Below are positions 1 through 7,092 of a stretch of DNA of 8,990 bases, piece by piece. The notes below the pieces were generated by a model. It was not told the origin of the DNA, ran no database searches, and worked only from the letters and a program-made list of their open reading frames with translations. The first letter of the stretch is position 1. Every line of letters starts with the position of its first letter. The DNA lies in contig JAOZVK010000219.1 of NCBI GenBank assembly GCA_029938185.1, positions 1 through 8,990 of the forward strand. Reading direction: 5' to 3'. The stretch is from Bacteroidales bacterium. Lineage in GTDB: Bacteria; Bacteroidota; Bacteroidia; Bacteroidales; JAOZVK01. Made by a program: the position numbers and the translations under genes.

Positions 1-68
1 AATGATTTAATAGTTTAATTATCAAATAGTTTTAAGTTCGTAAAGTAGAATTAATAAATATATAAATT

Positions 69-275
69 ATGAATATAAAAAATATTAAATATTCTAATAA
101 AGCTACAAATTGGAGTTTAGAGCCAATGAGTTTTAGCAACTTGACATTACTTGTTGGTGCGTCAGGAGTTGGAAAATCACAAATTATTCAAGGAATAAAA
201 ACTATTAAACATATCGCAAAAGGAAAATCTGTTAATGGTATTTCATGGAAAATAGAATTTGAATTGATTTTTTAG
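69..275 (+). pseudogene. N-terminal fragment of an AAA-type ATPase, cut off at a hairpin element
   Basis: The frame encodes 68 residues. Residues 30-37 read GASGVGKS, a clear Walker A (P-loop) motif for binding ATP. It is preceded by a short beta-strand-like stretch (NLTLLV), the usual start of AAA/OLD-like ATPases of defence and DNA-repair type. Such proteins normally run to several hundred residues with Walker B and signature motifs, and none of these is present. The reading frame ends at a TAG (273-275) that lies inside the left arm of the perfect inverted repeat starting at base 266, so the last two or three residues come from the hairpin, not the gene. I infer a gene truncated by insertion or recombination at element 1. 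No convincing promoter is visible in the 68 bases before it. A functional short P-loop peptide is possible but unlikely. Confidence 0.7.
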
Positions 276-356
276 TGCCTTGTTTTTTTTCGCTACGCTC
301 AAAACAAGGCACTAAAAAATCAAAACAGCACAAGACACATTTCCGTTGTGTGCAAC
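266..356. repeat. Composite hairpin element 1
   Basis: A perfect 21-bp inverted repeat (266-286 with 301-321) encloses a 14-base loop, TTTTCGCTACGCTC. The loop itself can pair GC/GC around TAC. Downstream is a 3' module: CAGCACA (326-332), a small hairpin ACACA / TGTGT (335-339 with 347-351) and GCAAC at 352-356. The loop frame (TTTC...TCA) and the 3' module are shared with the elements at 5695-5792 and 8361-8464, while the main stem sequence is different. Its left arm overlaps the end of the truncated ATPase frame. It lacks the left-hand CATTGTGCTGGTTGTCA that the other two elements share. Confidence 0.75.
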
Positions 357-391
357 TCGACATAGCCATAAACAACAGAAACGAAAACGAT

Positions 392-425
392 TTTGAGATA
401 AAAAACTTTCAGTTTTTTATCTTTG
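392..425 (+). promoter_or_regulatory. Candidate Bacteroidota-type promoter for the restriction-modification gene
   Basis: TTTG at 392-395 and TATCTTTG at 418-425 match the Bacteroidota -33 TTTG and -7 TAnnTTTG elements, with a 22-base spacer, slightly longer than the usual 19-21. Transcription would start near 431-433, leaving a leader of only about ten bases before the ATG at 443. No Shine-Dalgarno site is visible, which is normal for this phylum. The spacer and -7 element overlap a perfect palindrome (398-420). Confidence 0.5.
398..420. repeat. 10-bp perfect inverted repeat inside the promoter
   Basis: ATAAAAAACT (398-407) and AGTTTTTTAT (411-420) are exact reverse complements around the 3-base centre TTC. 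The right arm runs into the -7 element of the promoter candidate, so a protein bound here would block RNA polymerase. Many restriction-modification loci are autoregulated, so this could be an operator. Because it is nearly all A/T it could also be chance or a weak hairpin. Confidence 0.5.
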
Positions 426-442
426 CAAGAAAAAAATAAAAA

Positions 443-3400
443 ATGCAAATATTTCAAAAATCAGTCATACAAAAATACTTGAAAAGCCTTGATAATGATA
501 AATTAGAAAAGGCATATTTAAAATTCAATGAGATTTATAGTTCTTCAAAAATAGAAAAAATTAAAAAACTCAAAGAAGAGGAATATCAAGACGGCTTTTT
601 GCGTGATTTATTCGTTGAAGTATTTGGATACACACTAAAACCTGATGAGAATTTCAATCTGGTAAGAGAATTTAAAAATCAGACAGACGGGAAAAAAGCA
701 GATGGTGCAATTTTGAAAAATGAAAAAGCAATTGCCGTAATTGAACTGAAATCAACAAAAACAAGAGATTTAACGAGCATTACAGAACAAGCATTTAATT
801 ACAAAAATAATCAACCTGAATGTAAATATGTAATTACTTCAAATTTCCAAAAACTGCGTTTTTACATTGATTATTCAAACGAATACGAAGAGTTTGATTT
901 GTTCAATTTGCTGAAATCGGATTTTGATTTACTATATTTGATTTTAAACAAAGACAGCATTTTTAATGATTTGCCTTTAAAACTCAAAGAAGAAACACGT
1001 TTTCACGAGCAGAAAATTTCAGACCAACTTTACAAAGATTATTCAGGTTTTAAGCAGAAAATATTTGGAAATCTTATTAAAAACAACATAGAAACAGATA
1101 AACTTTTACTTTTTCAAAAATCACAAAAATTATTAGACCGTTTGTTGTTCATCTTTTTTGCCGAAGATTGCGGACTTTTACCTGCAAATTCTATCTCTCG
1201 AATAATTGACAGATACGAACTTCTGAAAGAGGAGGACGCATACAAACCTCTTTACGAAATTTTCAAACAATATTTCAGTTATATGAATATTGGCAGAAAA
1301 GGCAAAGTTTCAGCTGATGATATTCCTGCATACAACGGCGGATTATTTGCACCCGATGAATTTTTAGATAATCTAAAAATTGATGATAAAATTCTAAAAA
1401 ATGATAGTTTAAAACTTTCGGCTTACGATTTCAACACGGAAGTGGACGTAAATATTTTGGGACATATTTTTGAGCATTCTTTAAACGAAATTGAAGAAGT
1501 TGCTAAAAATTTAACAGCAAACTCTGAGAACAAATCAACAGCAAGTAAACGAAAAAAAGACGGTGTTTTTTATACACCAAAATACATAACCGAATATATT
1601 GTAAATAACACAATCGGCACACTTTGCACAAAAAAACGCAAAGAAATGCAGATTTATGAAATTGAATTTGACGGAACATTCCGAACGAAGACAGGAAATT
1701 TAACAAAATCAGGAAAAATACTTTACGATAAATTAAACGATTATAAAAAGTGGTTACTTTCTTTAAAAATTATAGACCCAGCTTGTGGTAGCGGTGCTTT
1801 TTTAAATCAAGCATTAAACTTTCTAATTCAGGAACATAAAGCAATTGATGATTTTATTGCAGAGCTTACAAATTCAGGAATAAGACTTTTTGATACAGAT
1901 AAAACAATTCTTGAAAATAATCTTTACGGTGTGGACATAAACGAAGAAAGTGTTGAAATTGCAAAACTTTCACTTTGGTTACACACTGCACAAAAAGGAC
2001 GGAAATTATCAAATTTGAACAATAATATTAAATGTGGAAACTCTCTAATTGATGATAATACGCTGAATTACAATAAAGTATTTAATTGGCGAAAAGAATT
2101 TGCAGACATTATGCAAAATGGTGGTTTTGATGCAGTTATAGGAAATCCACCATACATTAAAGAGGCGACAAATAAACAAGCATTTGATAAATTACATAAT
2201 CATTATTGCTATCAAGGAAAAATGGACTTATGGTATTTTTTCGGTTGTTTGGCATTAGAAATTATCAAAAAAGAAGACGGTTTAATTGGATATATTGCAC
2301 CAAACAACTGGATAACAAATTATGGTGCATCAAAATTCAGAAATCAAATTTTACAAAAAGGACAACTAACTGAATTTATTGATTTTGGTAATTTTAAAGT
2401 TTTTGACAGTGCAGGTATTCAAACAATGATTTACATTATGAAACGTGCCGAAGATAACGACAGTTACGAATTTGATTATTCTAAGGTTCTTGATAGTAAA
2501 ATAAATCATGAAATTAATCAGTTATTCCTTGAAAATGCAAAAGACCAACGTTTTACATATTTCAAAACAACAATTGAAAAGGGAGTATATTTAAACAAAA
2601 CGATAAATTTTGTAAATGCTGAGGTCGGAAAAATAGTTGATAAAATCAAGATAAAACAAAATTTCTATCTTGATAAAAAGGAAGTTGCATCAGGGATTGA
2701 TATTTTGCAAGATTTTGTAAATAAAAAACATAAGGAAAATATAGAAGAAGAGATAAATATTGGCGACGGTATTTTTAATTTAAGTAACAATGAATTTAAA
2801 GAACTCAATTTAACAACAAAAGAAAAAGAGTTAATTAAGCCATTTTATACAACAAAAGAGTTAGGCAGATTTTACGGAAATTCTAATAATAAATACTGGG
2901 TAATCTATACAAAATCAAGTTTTAAGAAACTCAAAAACATAGAGCCATATCCAAATATTAAAACGCATTTAGACAGATTTAAAAGCGTGATGACATCTGT
3001 AAATAAGCCTTATGGATTACACAGGTCGAGAGACGAAAAATATTTTAACGGGGACAAAATATTTTCGTTAAGAAAATGCTCAAAACGCCCAACATTCACA
3101 TATACAGAATTTGATACTTATGTAAATAGAACATTTTTAGTTGTAAAAACCGAAAGAATAAATCAGAAATATTTAACTGGTTTATTAAACTCAAAACTGA
3201 TTGCTTTTTGGCTAAAATATAAAGGAAAAATGCAAGGCGATAATTATCAAATAGATAAAGAACCGTTATTAAATTTACCGATAATTGAGCCAAACACAGA
3301 AAAACAAACAGAAATAGCTAAATTTATAAGTAAAATAATAGAAAACAAACAAAAAATAATTGATTATAACAAACTTTTAAAGCAAGCAAAAGCAGATAAC

Positions 3401-3550
3401 AATTTTGACAGAGAAATAGAATTAAGTAAAGAATTAGAAAAATTAGAAACAGAAAACGAAACAGCAGAAAATAAAATAGATGATAGCGTTTACAATCTTT
3501 ATGAATTATCTGAAAACGATATTGCAGCAATTGAAAATGAAATAAATTAA
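443..3550 (+). CDS. Single-chain restriction-modification enzyme, Eco57I-like type IIG (nuclease plus N6-adenine methyltransferase)
   Basis: This 1035-residue protein cuts foreign DNA and methylates adenine in host sites from a single chain. The N-terminal region has a PD-(D/E)xK nuclease pattern, with D87 in KADGAI and E101-L-K103 in IELKS. A helical linker follows. The methyltransferase core contains GVFYTPKYITEYIV (375-388, motif X region), DPACGSGAF (445-453, SAM-binding motif I), GVDIN (496-500) and the catalytic NPPY (568-571) of the gamma-type amino-methyltransferases. The stretch from about 590 to 950 fits a TaqI-like target-recognition domain, and 952-1011 is Lys/Glu-rich and coiled-coil-like. 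Length and domain order match complete family members and I see no break, so the enzyme is probably active. It starts just after a promoter candidate. The neighbour 23 bases downstream is broken, and no separate HsdS or endonuclease gene is present. The recognition site cannot be read from the sequence. Confidence 0.95.
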   Translation: MQIFQKSVIQKYLKSLDNDKLEKAYLKFNEIYSSSKIEKIKKLKEEEYQDGFLRDLFVEVFGYTLKPDENFNLVREFKNQTDGKKADGAILKNEKAIAVIELKSTKTRDLTSITEQAFNYKNNQPECKYVITSNFQKLRFYIDYSNEYEEFDLFNLLKSDFDLLYLILNKDSIFNDLPLKLKEETRFHEQKISDQLYKDYSGFKQKIFGNLIKNNIETDKLLLFQKSQKLLDRLLFIFFAEDCGLLPANSISRIIDRYELLKEEDAYKPLYEIFKQYFSYMNIGRKGKVSADDIPAYNGGLFAPDEFLDNLKIDDKILKNDSLKLSAYDFNTEVDVNILGHIFEHSLNEIEEVAKNLTANSENKSTASKRKKDGVFYTPKYITEYIVNNTIGTLCTKKRKEMQIYEIEFDGTFRTKTGNLTKSGKILYDKLNDYKKWLLSLKIIDPACGSGAFLNQALNFLIQEHKAIDDFIAELTNSGIRLFDTDKTILENNLYGVDINEESVEIAKLSLWLHTAQKGRKLSNLNNNIKCGNSLIDDNTLNYNKVFNWRKEFADIMQNGGFDAVIGNPPYIKEATNKQAFDKLHNHYCYQGKMDLWYFFGCLALEIIKKEDGLIGYIAPNNWITNYGASKFRNQILQKGQLTEFIDFGNFKVFDSAGIQTMIYIMKRAEDNDSYEFDYSKVLDSKINHEINQLFLENAKDQRFTYFKTTIEKGVYLNKTINFVNAEVGKIVDKIKIKQNFYLDKKEVASGIDILQDFVNKKHKENIEEEINIGDGIFNLSNNEFKELNLTTKEKELIKPFYTTKELGRFYGNSNNKYWVIYTKSSFKKLKNIEPYPNIKTHLDRFKSVMTSVNKPYGLHRSRDEKYFNGDKIFSLRKCSKRPTFTYTEFDTYVNRTFLVVKTERINQKYLTGLLNSKLIAFWLKYKGKMQGDNYQIDKEPLLNLPIIEPNTEKQTEIAKFISKIIENKQKIIDYNKLLKQAKADNNFDREIELSKELEKLETENETAENKIDDSVYNLYELSENDIAAIENEIN

Positions 3551-3573
3551 CAACAACTAATAAACTTAAAAAT

Positions 3574-4296
3574 ATGGCAGGCGAATTTTCTTTATTATCA
3601 GGCGAACATGGACATAAAATGGTTAAAGAAATCTTAAATTTAATTGGTTGGATACCGCCTGTTGAACATATAGACATTGCTTGTTCGCTTGAAAAAGAAC
3701 ATAAAAGAGAAAAAAGCAAAAATGATAGAAGACAACACGGTATTGACTTAATGTATCAATATCCAAGTCCGTTAATTTCTGAACATCACGATATTGCAAT
3801 TATTTCATCAAAACATTCTCAAAAAAAATACACAAATATATTGCGTTCTGCACAAGATTTTCTTTTTGAATTAGGACAAGATTTGGAATGCTCAAAAATT
3901 AGTGATGATTTACAAGAGTATATTTCTAATTCAGAACGAGCAGAGCATTTTGTAGGTGTTTTGTTTTGGCTTGCATCAGAAGAAGGTGCTGAATACGATA
4001 TTATACAAAAAATTTCAAGTGAGATTGAATTTAAAAACCTGAAATTTAACAGTATATATTTAATTGATAACAAAAGAGCAACATTTTTGGTTAGTGCAAT
4101 AAAAACCGCCCAAGCATATAGAGAAAATGTAAAAATTAAATTTCTATATCCACACACAGGAAAAAATATGCACCCTGAAAATTTAGTAATTACAGATACA
4201 TTTTTACCTGTCCAATATATAAATTCTTCAATTTTACCAATAATAAAATTAGTTGTCTGTTATTTTGCAATGATGAATTTAATAAAGAATATTTAA
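3574..4296 (+). pseudogene. N-terminal piece of the broken gene (nuclease-like)
   Basis: This piece could be translated as 240 residues, of which about the first 225 belong to the original protein; the tail after ...ILPIIK is out-of-frame. It opens with GEFSLLSGEHGH and a helix ending in LNLIGW, the kind of helix that begins Mrr-like nuclease folds. HGID (55-58) and IISSKHS (76-82) then occupy the places of the catalytic D and (D/E)xK, but with Ser instead of the acidic residue before xK. I therefore call it nuclease-like rather than a proven nuclease. The ATG at 3574 is 23 bases after the upstream stop and is the only sensible start. Confidence 0.6.
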
Positions 4297-4829
4297 AACG
4301 ACTTATTTGGTTGTCTCATAAACTTTGTGGTTTAACAAATGAAATAGTAATATTCTTTACAAATTATGATGAAACTTCGCATTCAAAACTTGTAAGTTCA
4401 GCTATTCAACTTTTTAGAGATAGTGATTTAGTAAATAAAATATCTGTTCGTAGATTTACAAAGCATAATTTTGTAAGTCTCAAAGAAACTCAAAATATTC
4501 GTCAAACAATACACACTGAAACAGATAAATATAAAACAGATAAATCGAAAAAGATATTTGATGATATTGATAAAATATTGCCATTTGGCGAAATGATATT
4601 ACCACGGCTTAGTTCTTCATTATTAACAAAAGAAAGATTAAAACGATTTCTTAGCAATAAAGGTATTTACCTTAATAGTGAGGACAAGCAAGATACAGTT
4701 CCAATATTTGCCTCTTTATTATTAAGCCCACGTGAACTAAACGAATTAAAAGAGCTATACGTAGAAAAAGAAGATAGAAAAAAAGAAATTGAACGGACTG
4801 TAAATTGGTCAAATTCAGATAAAACATTA
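4249..4829 (+). pseudogene. Middle piece of the broken gene
   Basis: This stretch in frame 3 is protein-like from LLFCNDEFNKEYLKRLIW onwards but has no ATG near its beginning; the nearest possible initiator is a TTG at 4311. That is expected for the interior of a gene rather than a separate gene. It is rich in Lys, Ser and Leu, with amphipathic helices such as LSPRELNELKELYVEKEDR just before the TGA. I recognise no catalytic motif. Confidence 0.6.
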
Positions 4830-4832
4830 TGA

Positions 4833-5684
4833 CAAGCAATTAACGAATGTGATATAGATTTAAAAAACATAAGTGCAACAAAAAACAGCAAAATTGTCGA
4901 AAATCCCAAATTCCGTAGAGTAGATGAAGATGACAACTACATTGAAGTAAAATATCAAATAGAACGACAAAATACAACAAAAGATTTATTAACAGGTATA
5001 ACCAGGCATGATGCAAAAGTTATTTTAACGTTAAAAGACAATAAACTAACTGCAAAAATGGAACATACCTCACATGAAACATATAAATCAAATTTAAAGT
5101 TATTTTCAAAAGTTGAAAAAGACTTTGTCGCAAATGATTATATCGAAAGTAAATTTGAAAAAATTGCTTTTGGTAATTTTGAGAGCAATAAAGATAGGCT
5201 GATATTTTTAACAAGCTTTTTAGATACAGAGCATTCTCATATATTAAAAGATGAAAAACTTGAAAACATTAAAATACGACCAGACGAAACCATTGAAAAT
5301 TTACCCGAAGATTTAGCCTCAATGAAAGGAAAGGTTAGTAATTTAAACATAACAGGAACAGATTTAGATAAATTATACTACATTGAGAAAGAAGAGTATA
5401 AAAAATCAATTCTATGCGAAAAAGTAAAGATAAGATACAAATTTGACTTACATATAGGAAAAGGACATTGTATAGTAGATTATGGTTTTCACGGAGCTTT
5501 GAGTAAATCAACAAACTACGATGCAGAATTTCAAACATCAATTTGGATTACAGAAAGTAAAACAGTTGGCTTAAATTTCAGTTCCGCAATAAGATTAATA
5601 AATAAAGAAGTTACAAGAATGCGGAAAAATAAATACAATAAAATATTAGCCAGATACGAAAATCATATTGAAGAAAATAAATAA
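4833..5684 (+). pseudogene. C-terminal piece of the broken gene
   Basis: Frame 3 stays open for 283 codons from the TGA to the TAA at 5682-5684. The first methionine with useful context is at 5058, but the 75 codons before it are equally protein-like, so a start at 5058 would be an internal Met. Visible segments include a beta-rich part (YIEVKYQIE, then KVILTLKDNKLTAKME) and a C-terminal region IRYKFDLHIGKGHCIVDYG followed by a basic helix. No known active site is evident. A 208-residue product from 5058 cannot be excluded but has no visible promoter or ribosome binding site. Confidence 0.55.
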
Positions 5685-5694
5685 ATGCACACAA

Positions 5695-5792
5695 CATTGT
5701 GCTGGTTGTCATTTTTTTTATTTTTTTGTTTCGCCTACGGCTCACAAAAAAAATAAAAAAAACGCCACCAGCACATATCCGATATGCTCAAC
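5695..5792. repeat. Composite hairpin element 2
   Basis: The outer stem pairs TGTGCTGGT (5698-5706) with ACCAGCACA (5767-5775). The inner stem pairs an almost pure T arm (5711-5729) with an A arm (5744-5762), with one unpaired base. The loop TTCGCCTACGGCTC (5730-5743) has its own GCC/GGC pair around TAC. The 3' module is CAGCACA, CATAT / ATATG (5774-5778 with 5782-5786) around CCG, and the end CTCAAC. The left 17 bases, CATTGTGCTGGTTGTCA, are identical to 8361-8377. It starts 10 bases after the TAA of the broken gene and ends 12 bases before the sigma-factor ATG. The T-rich hairpin could also end transcription. Confidence 0.8.
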
Positions 5793-5804
5793 TAAAAAAA
5801 ACAG

Positions 5805-6392
5805 ATGCAAGAACAACAACAAATAGAATTATTATGGAATAAAATTCACTCCAAACTTGAAGGATACATTTCTAAAAATGTAAAAAATAGAGACGATGTA
5901 AATGATATTATTCAAAATACTTTTATAAAAGTAAAAAATAATATTCATTCATTAAAAAATCCGACAAAAGCTGATAAATGGATTTTTCAAATCGCAAGGA
6001 ACTCAATGAATGACTATTTTAGAAAAAATCAAAAGAAAAATGAAATTCAAAATAAATACGAAGAGCCATCTTGCGAACCGAACGTCTTTGAAGAAGAAGA
6101 TATAAGCATAAAAATACAGACACAAGAAATATCAGAATACGCCGATTTTATACTAAAAGAACTACCTGAAAAATATAAACAAGCAGTATTAATGGCTGAT
6201 ATAGATGGCTTATCAATGCGAGAAGTAGCAGAAAATTTGAACTTATCAATATCGGGAGCAAAATCACGTGTGCAAAGGGGCAGAAAACTAATAAAAGAAT
6301 TAATACTTAAATGTTGCGAAATTCAGTCAGATATTTACGGTAATATTGTTAATTATGAACCTTATAACTGTAATCCTAAAAAAAAATGCTAA
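5805..6392 (+). CDS. sigZ: SigZ-like ECF RNA polymerase sigma factor with a cysteine-bearing C-terminal tail
   Basis: The 195-residue product is an alternative sigma factor that directs RNA polymerase to a small regulon. Region sigma-2 spans about 8-75 (DDVNDIIQNTFIKVKN and KWIFQIARNSMNDYFRK). Region sigma-4 spans about 115-166 (LPEKYKQAV, then the helix-turn-helix LSMREVAENLNLSISGAKSRVQRGR). After the sigma domains comes a short tail with C170, C171, C189 and C195; a further Cys is at 90 in the linker. CorE-type ECF factors sense metals with C-terminal cysteines, so this tail may sense a metal or arsenite directly; that is inference. No anti-sigma gene is adjacent, which fits. It is followed 85 bases later by arsM, a pairing I recall from other Bacteroidota. 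The ATG at 5805 lies 12 bases after element 2, so its promoter must lie in or before that element. Confidence 0.9.
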   Translation: MQEQQQIELLWNKIHSKLEGYISKNVKNRDDVNDIIQNTFIKVKNNIHSLKNPTKADKWIFQIARNSMNDYFRKNQKKNEIQNKYEEPSCEPNVFEEEDISIKIQTQEISEYADFILKELPEKYKQAVLMADIDGLSMREVAENLNLSISGAKSRVQRGRKLIKELILKCCEIQSDIYGNIVNYEPYNCNPKKKC

Positions 6393-6397
6393 CTTTT

Positions 6398-6426
6398 TGC
6401 GTCCAAAATTATTTTTTTACGTCTAT
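6398..6426 (+). promoter_or_regulatory. Candidate ECF-type promoter for arsM
   Basis: TGCGTCC (6398-6404) and CGTCTAT (6420-6426) are separated by 15 bases, the spacing usual for ECF promoters, whose -10 element is often CGTC. The site lies right after the sigma-factor stop codon and 50 bases before the arsM start, so the SigZ-like factor is the obvious candidate to use it. The -35 assignment is the weaker half. No TTTG / TAnnTTTG pair is seen here. Confidence 0.4.
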
Positions 6427-6467
6427 GATACGAAAACAAATAAATGTTTTCTTTTTATAAACGTAAA
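6416..6467. repeat. 52-base imperfect dyad upstream of arsM
   Basis: TTTACGT (6416-6422) pairs exactly with ACGTAAA (6461-6467), and GAAAACA (6432-6438) with TGTTTTC (6445-6451). The two 9-base stretches between them are placed symmetrically and pair partly. The whole element ends 10 bases before the arsM ATG and contains the CGTC of the promoter candidate. It could be an operator for a dimeric repressor, or an RNA hairpin over the translation start. Confidence 0.55.
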
Positions 6468-6477
6468 TTTTAAAATT

Positions 6478-7092
6478 ATGTCAAAAAAAATTAAGGAAAC
6501 CGTAAAAGAAAAATACGCTCAAATAGTTGAGCAAATTCAAAATTTCGGTTGTGGTTGCGGAAGTAATTTCACTTTCCCTGACGGAAGTAAAGATTTTAGC
6601 AAAGATTATTCAAAACTGCAAGGATATGAAAAAAATGCAGACTATAACCTTGGCTGTGGTATTCCAACGGGTTTTATAGAAATTAAAGAAGGTGATACTG
6701 TTGTTGATTTAGGTTCGGGAGCAGGAAATGATGTTTTTGTAGCTCGCCGACTTGTTGGAGAAACAGGCAGGGTAATAGGAATTGATATGACCCAAGCCAT
6801 GATTGACAAGGCAAATCTAAATAACAAAAAACTTGCATACAAAAATGTTGAGTTTAAACTGGGAGATATTGAAAATATACCTGTTGAAAATAATACAAGT
6901 GATTTTGTAATAAGTAATTGCGTAATGAACCTTGTCCCCGACAAAGAAAAAGCATTTTCAGAAGAAGAAAAAAAATACATACTCCCCGAAAATCTTGTAA
7001 AACAATTTCTTTCACAAGATGAATACGAATTGTATAGAAATAGTAACGCTGAAATTTTTAGCATAACAGTAAAGGGAGGTAAAGATGAATAA
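6478..7092 (+). CDS. arsM: ArsM-like arsenite S-adenosylmethionine methyltransferase with an internal deletion
   Basis: ArsM methylates arsenite in the cytosol using SAM. The 204-residue frame has the family N-terminus with GCGCGS (24-29; C25, C27), NLGCGIP (58-63; C60), SAM motif I VVDLGSGAGND (75-85), GIDMT (101-105), GDIENIP (129-135) and SNCVMNLVPDKEKAF (147-161; C148). It then jumps to YILPENLVKQFLSQDEYE and a terminal IFSITVKG, which look like the last 40 residues of the family. Normal members are about 260-280 residues. The missing part would hold the RVLKPGG strand and the downstream region with another arsenic-binding Cys. I infer an in-frame deletion of about 75-80 codons near 6960-6975, so activity is doubtful. 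I chose ATG 6478 because MSKKIKETVKEKYAQ is family-like. The upstream ATG at 6346 would overlap the sigma gene and add an unrelated leader. Confidence 0.85.
   Translation: MSKKIKETVKEKYAQIVEQIQNFGCGCGSNFTFPDGSKDFSKDYSKLQGYEKNADYNLGCGIPTGFIEIKEGDTVVDLGSGAGNDVFVARRLVGETGRVIGIDMTQAMIDKANLNNKKLAYKNVEFKLGDIENIPVENNTSDFVISNCVMNLVPDKEKAFSEEEKKYILPENLVKQFLSQDEYELYRNSNAEIFSITVKGGKDE
7074..7080 (+). promoter_or_regulatory. Shine-Dalgarno site for the lipoprotein gene
   Basis: GGGAGGT lies 4 bases before the ATG at 7085, inside the end of arsM. It is the only strong Shine-Dalgarno match I see before a gene in this window, and it fixes the start of the overlapping lipoprotein gene. Confidence 0.6.

Larger units (their letters stand above)
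3574..5684 (+). pseudogene. Broken gene of about 703 codons, nuclease-like N-terminus, next to the restriction-modification gene
   Basis: One long coding unit is split by two lesions. Frame 1 is protein-like from the ATG at 3574 to about 4248. The same protein then continues in frame 3 to the TAA at 5682-5684, interrupted only by TGA at 4830-4832. Adding one A to the AAAA run at 4245-4248 joins the halves smoothly (...SSILPIIK + ISCLLFCNDEF...), and reading the TGA as TGG would give ...KTLWQAINE. Both are single-base changes. The repaired product would be about 703 residues. The N-terminus resembles PD-(D/E)xK nuclease-fold proteins and, from memory only, GapS4a-type phage-defence proteins; I am not sure of that assignment. 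Its position directly after the restriction enzyme suggests it was co-transcribed and part of one defence block. Sequencing error could explain either lesion, but two in one gene favour real decay. Confidence 0.75.

Noticed and set aside
3324..3719. Minus-strand open frame across the end of the restriction gene
   Set aside because: It is low-complexity Leu/Phe/Tyr-rich sequence antisense to well-supported Lys/Glu-rich coding DNA, a typical shadow.
4240..4255. Programmed -1 frameshift
   Set aside because: The site (ATA AAA TTA in frame) is not a proper X XXY YYZ heptamer, and no clear downstream hairpin was seen. A simple one-base loss in the A run explains it.
4830..4832. TGA read through as Trp or selenocysteine
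   Set aside because: The 7551-8354 gene ends in TGA at a natural family-length end, so TGA acts as a stop. No SECIS-like hairpin directly after 4832 was evident, and the gene also has a frameshift.
5686..5792. Hairpin element read as a canonical integron attC site
   Set aside because: attC needs RYYYAAC at the left and GTTRRRY at the right. Here the right end is GCTCAAC (an RYYYAAC form), and the left only offers ACACAAC with a mismatch; neither strand gives the proper order. No integrase is in the window.
6346..6477. Longer arsM start at 6346
   Set aside because: It would overlap the sigma gene by 47 bases and add about 44 residues with no family similarity, over the promoter and dyad. The 6478 start gives the expected N-terminus.
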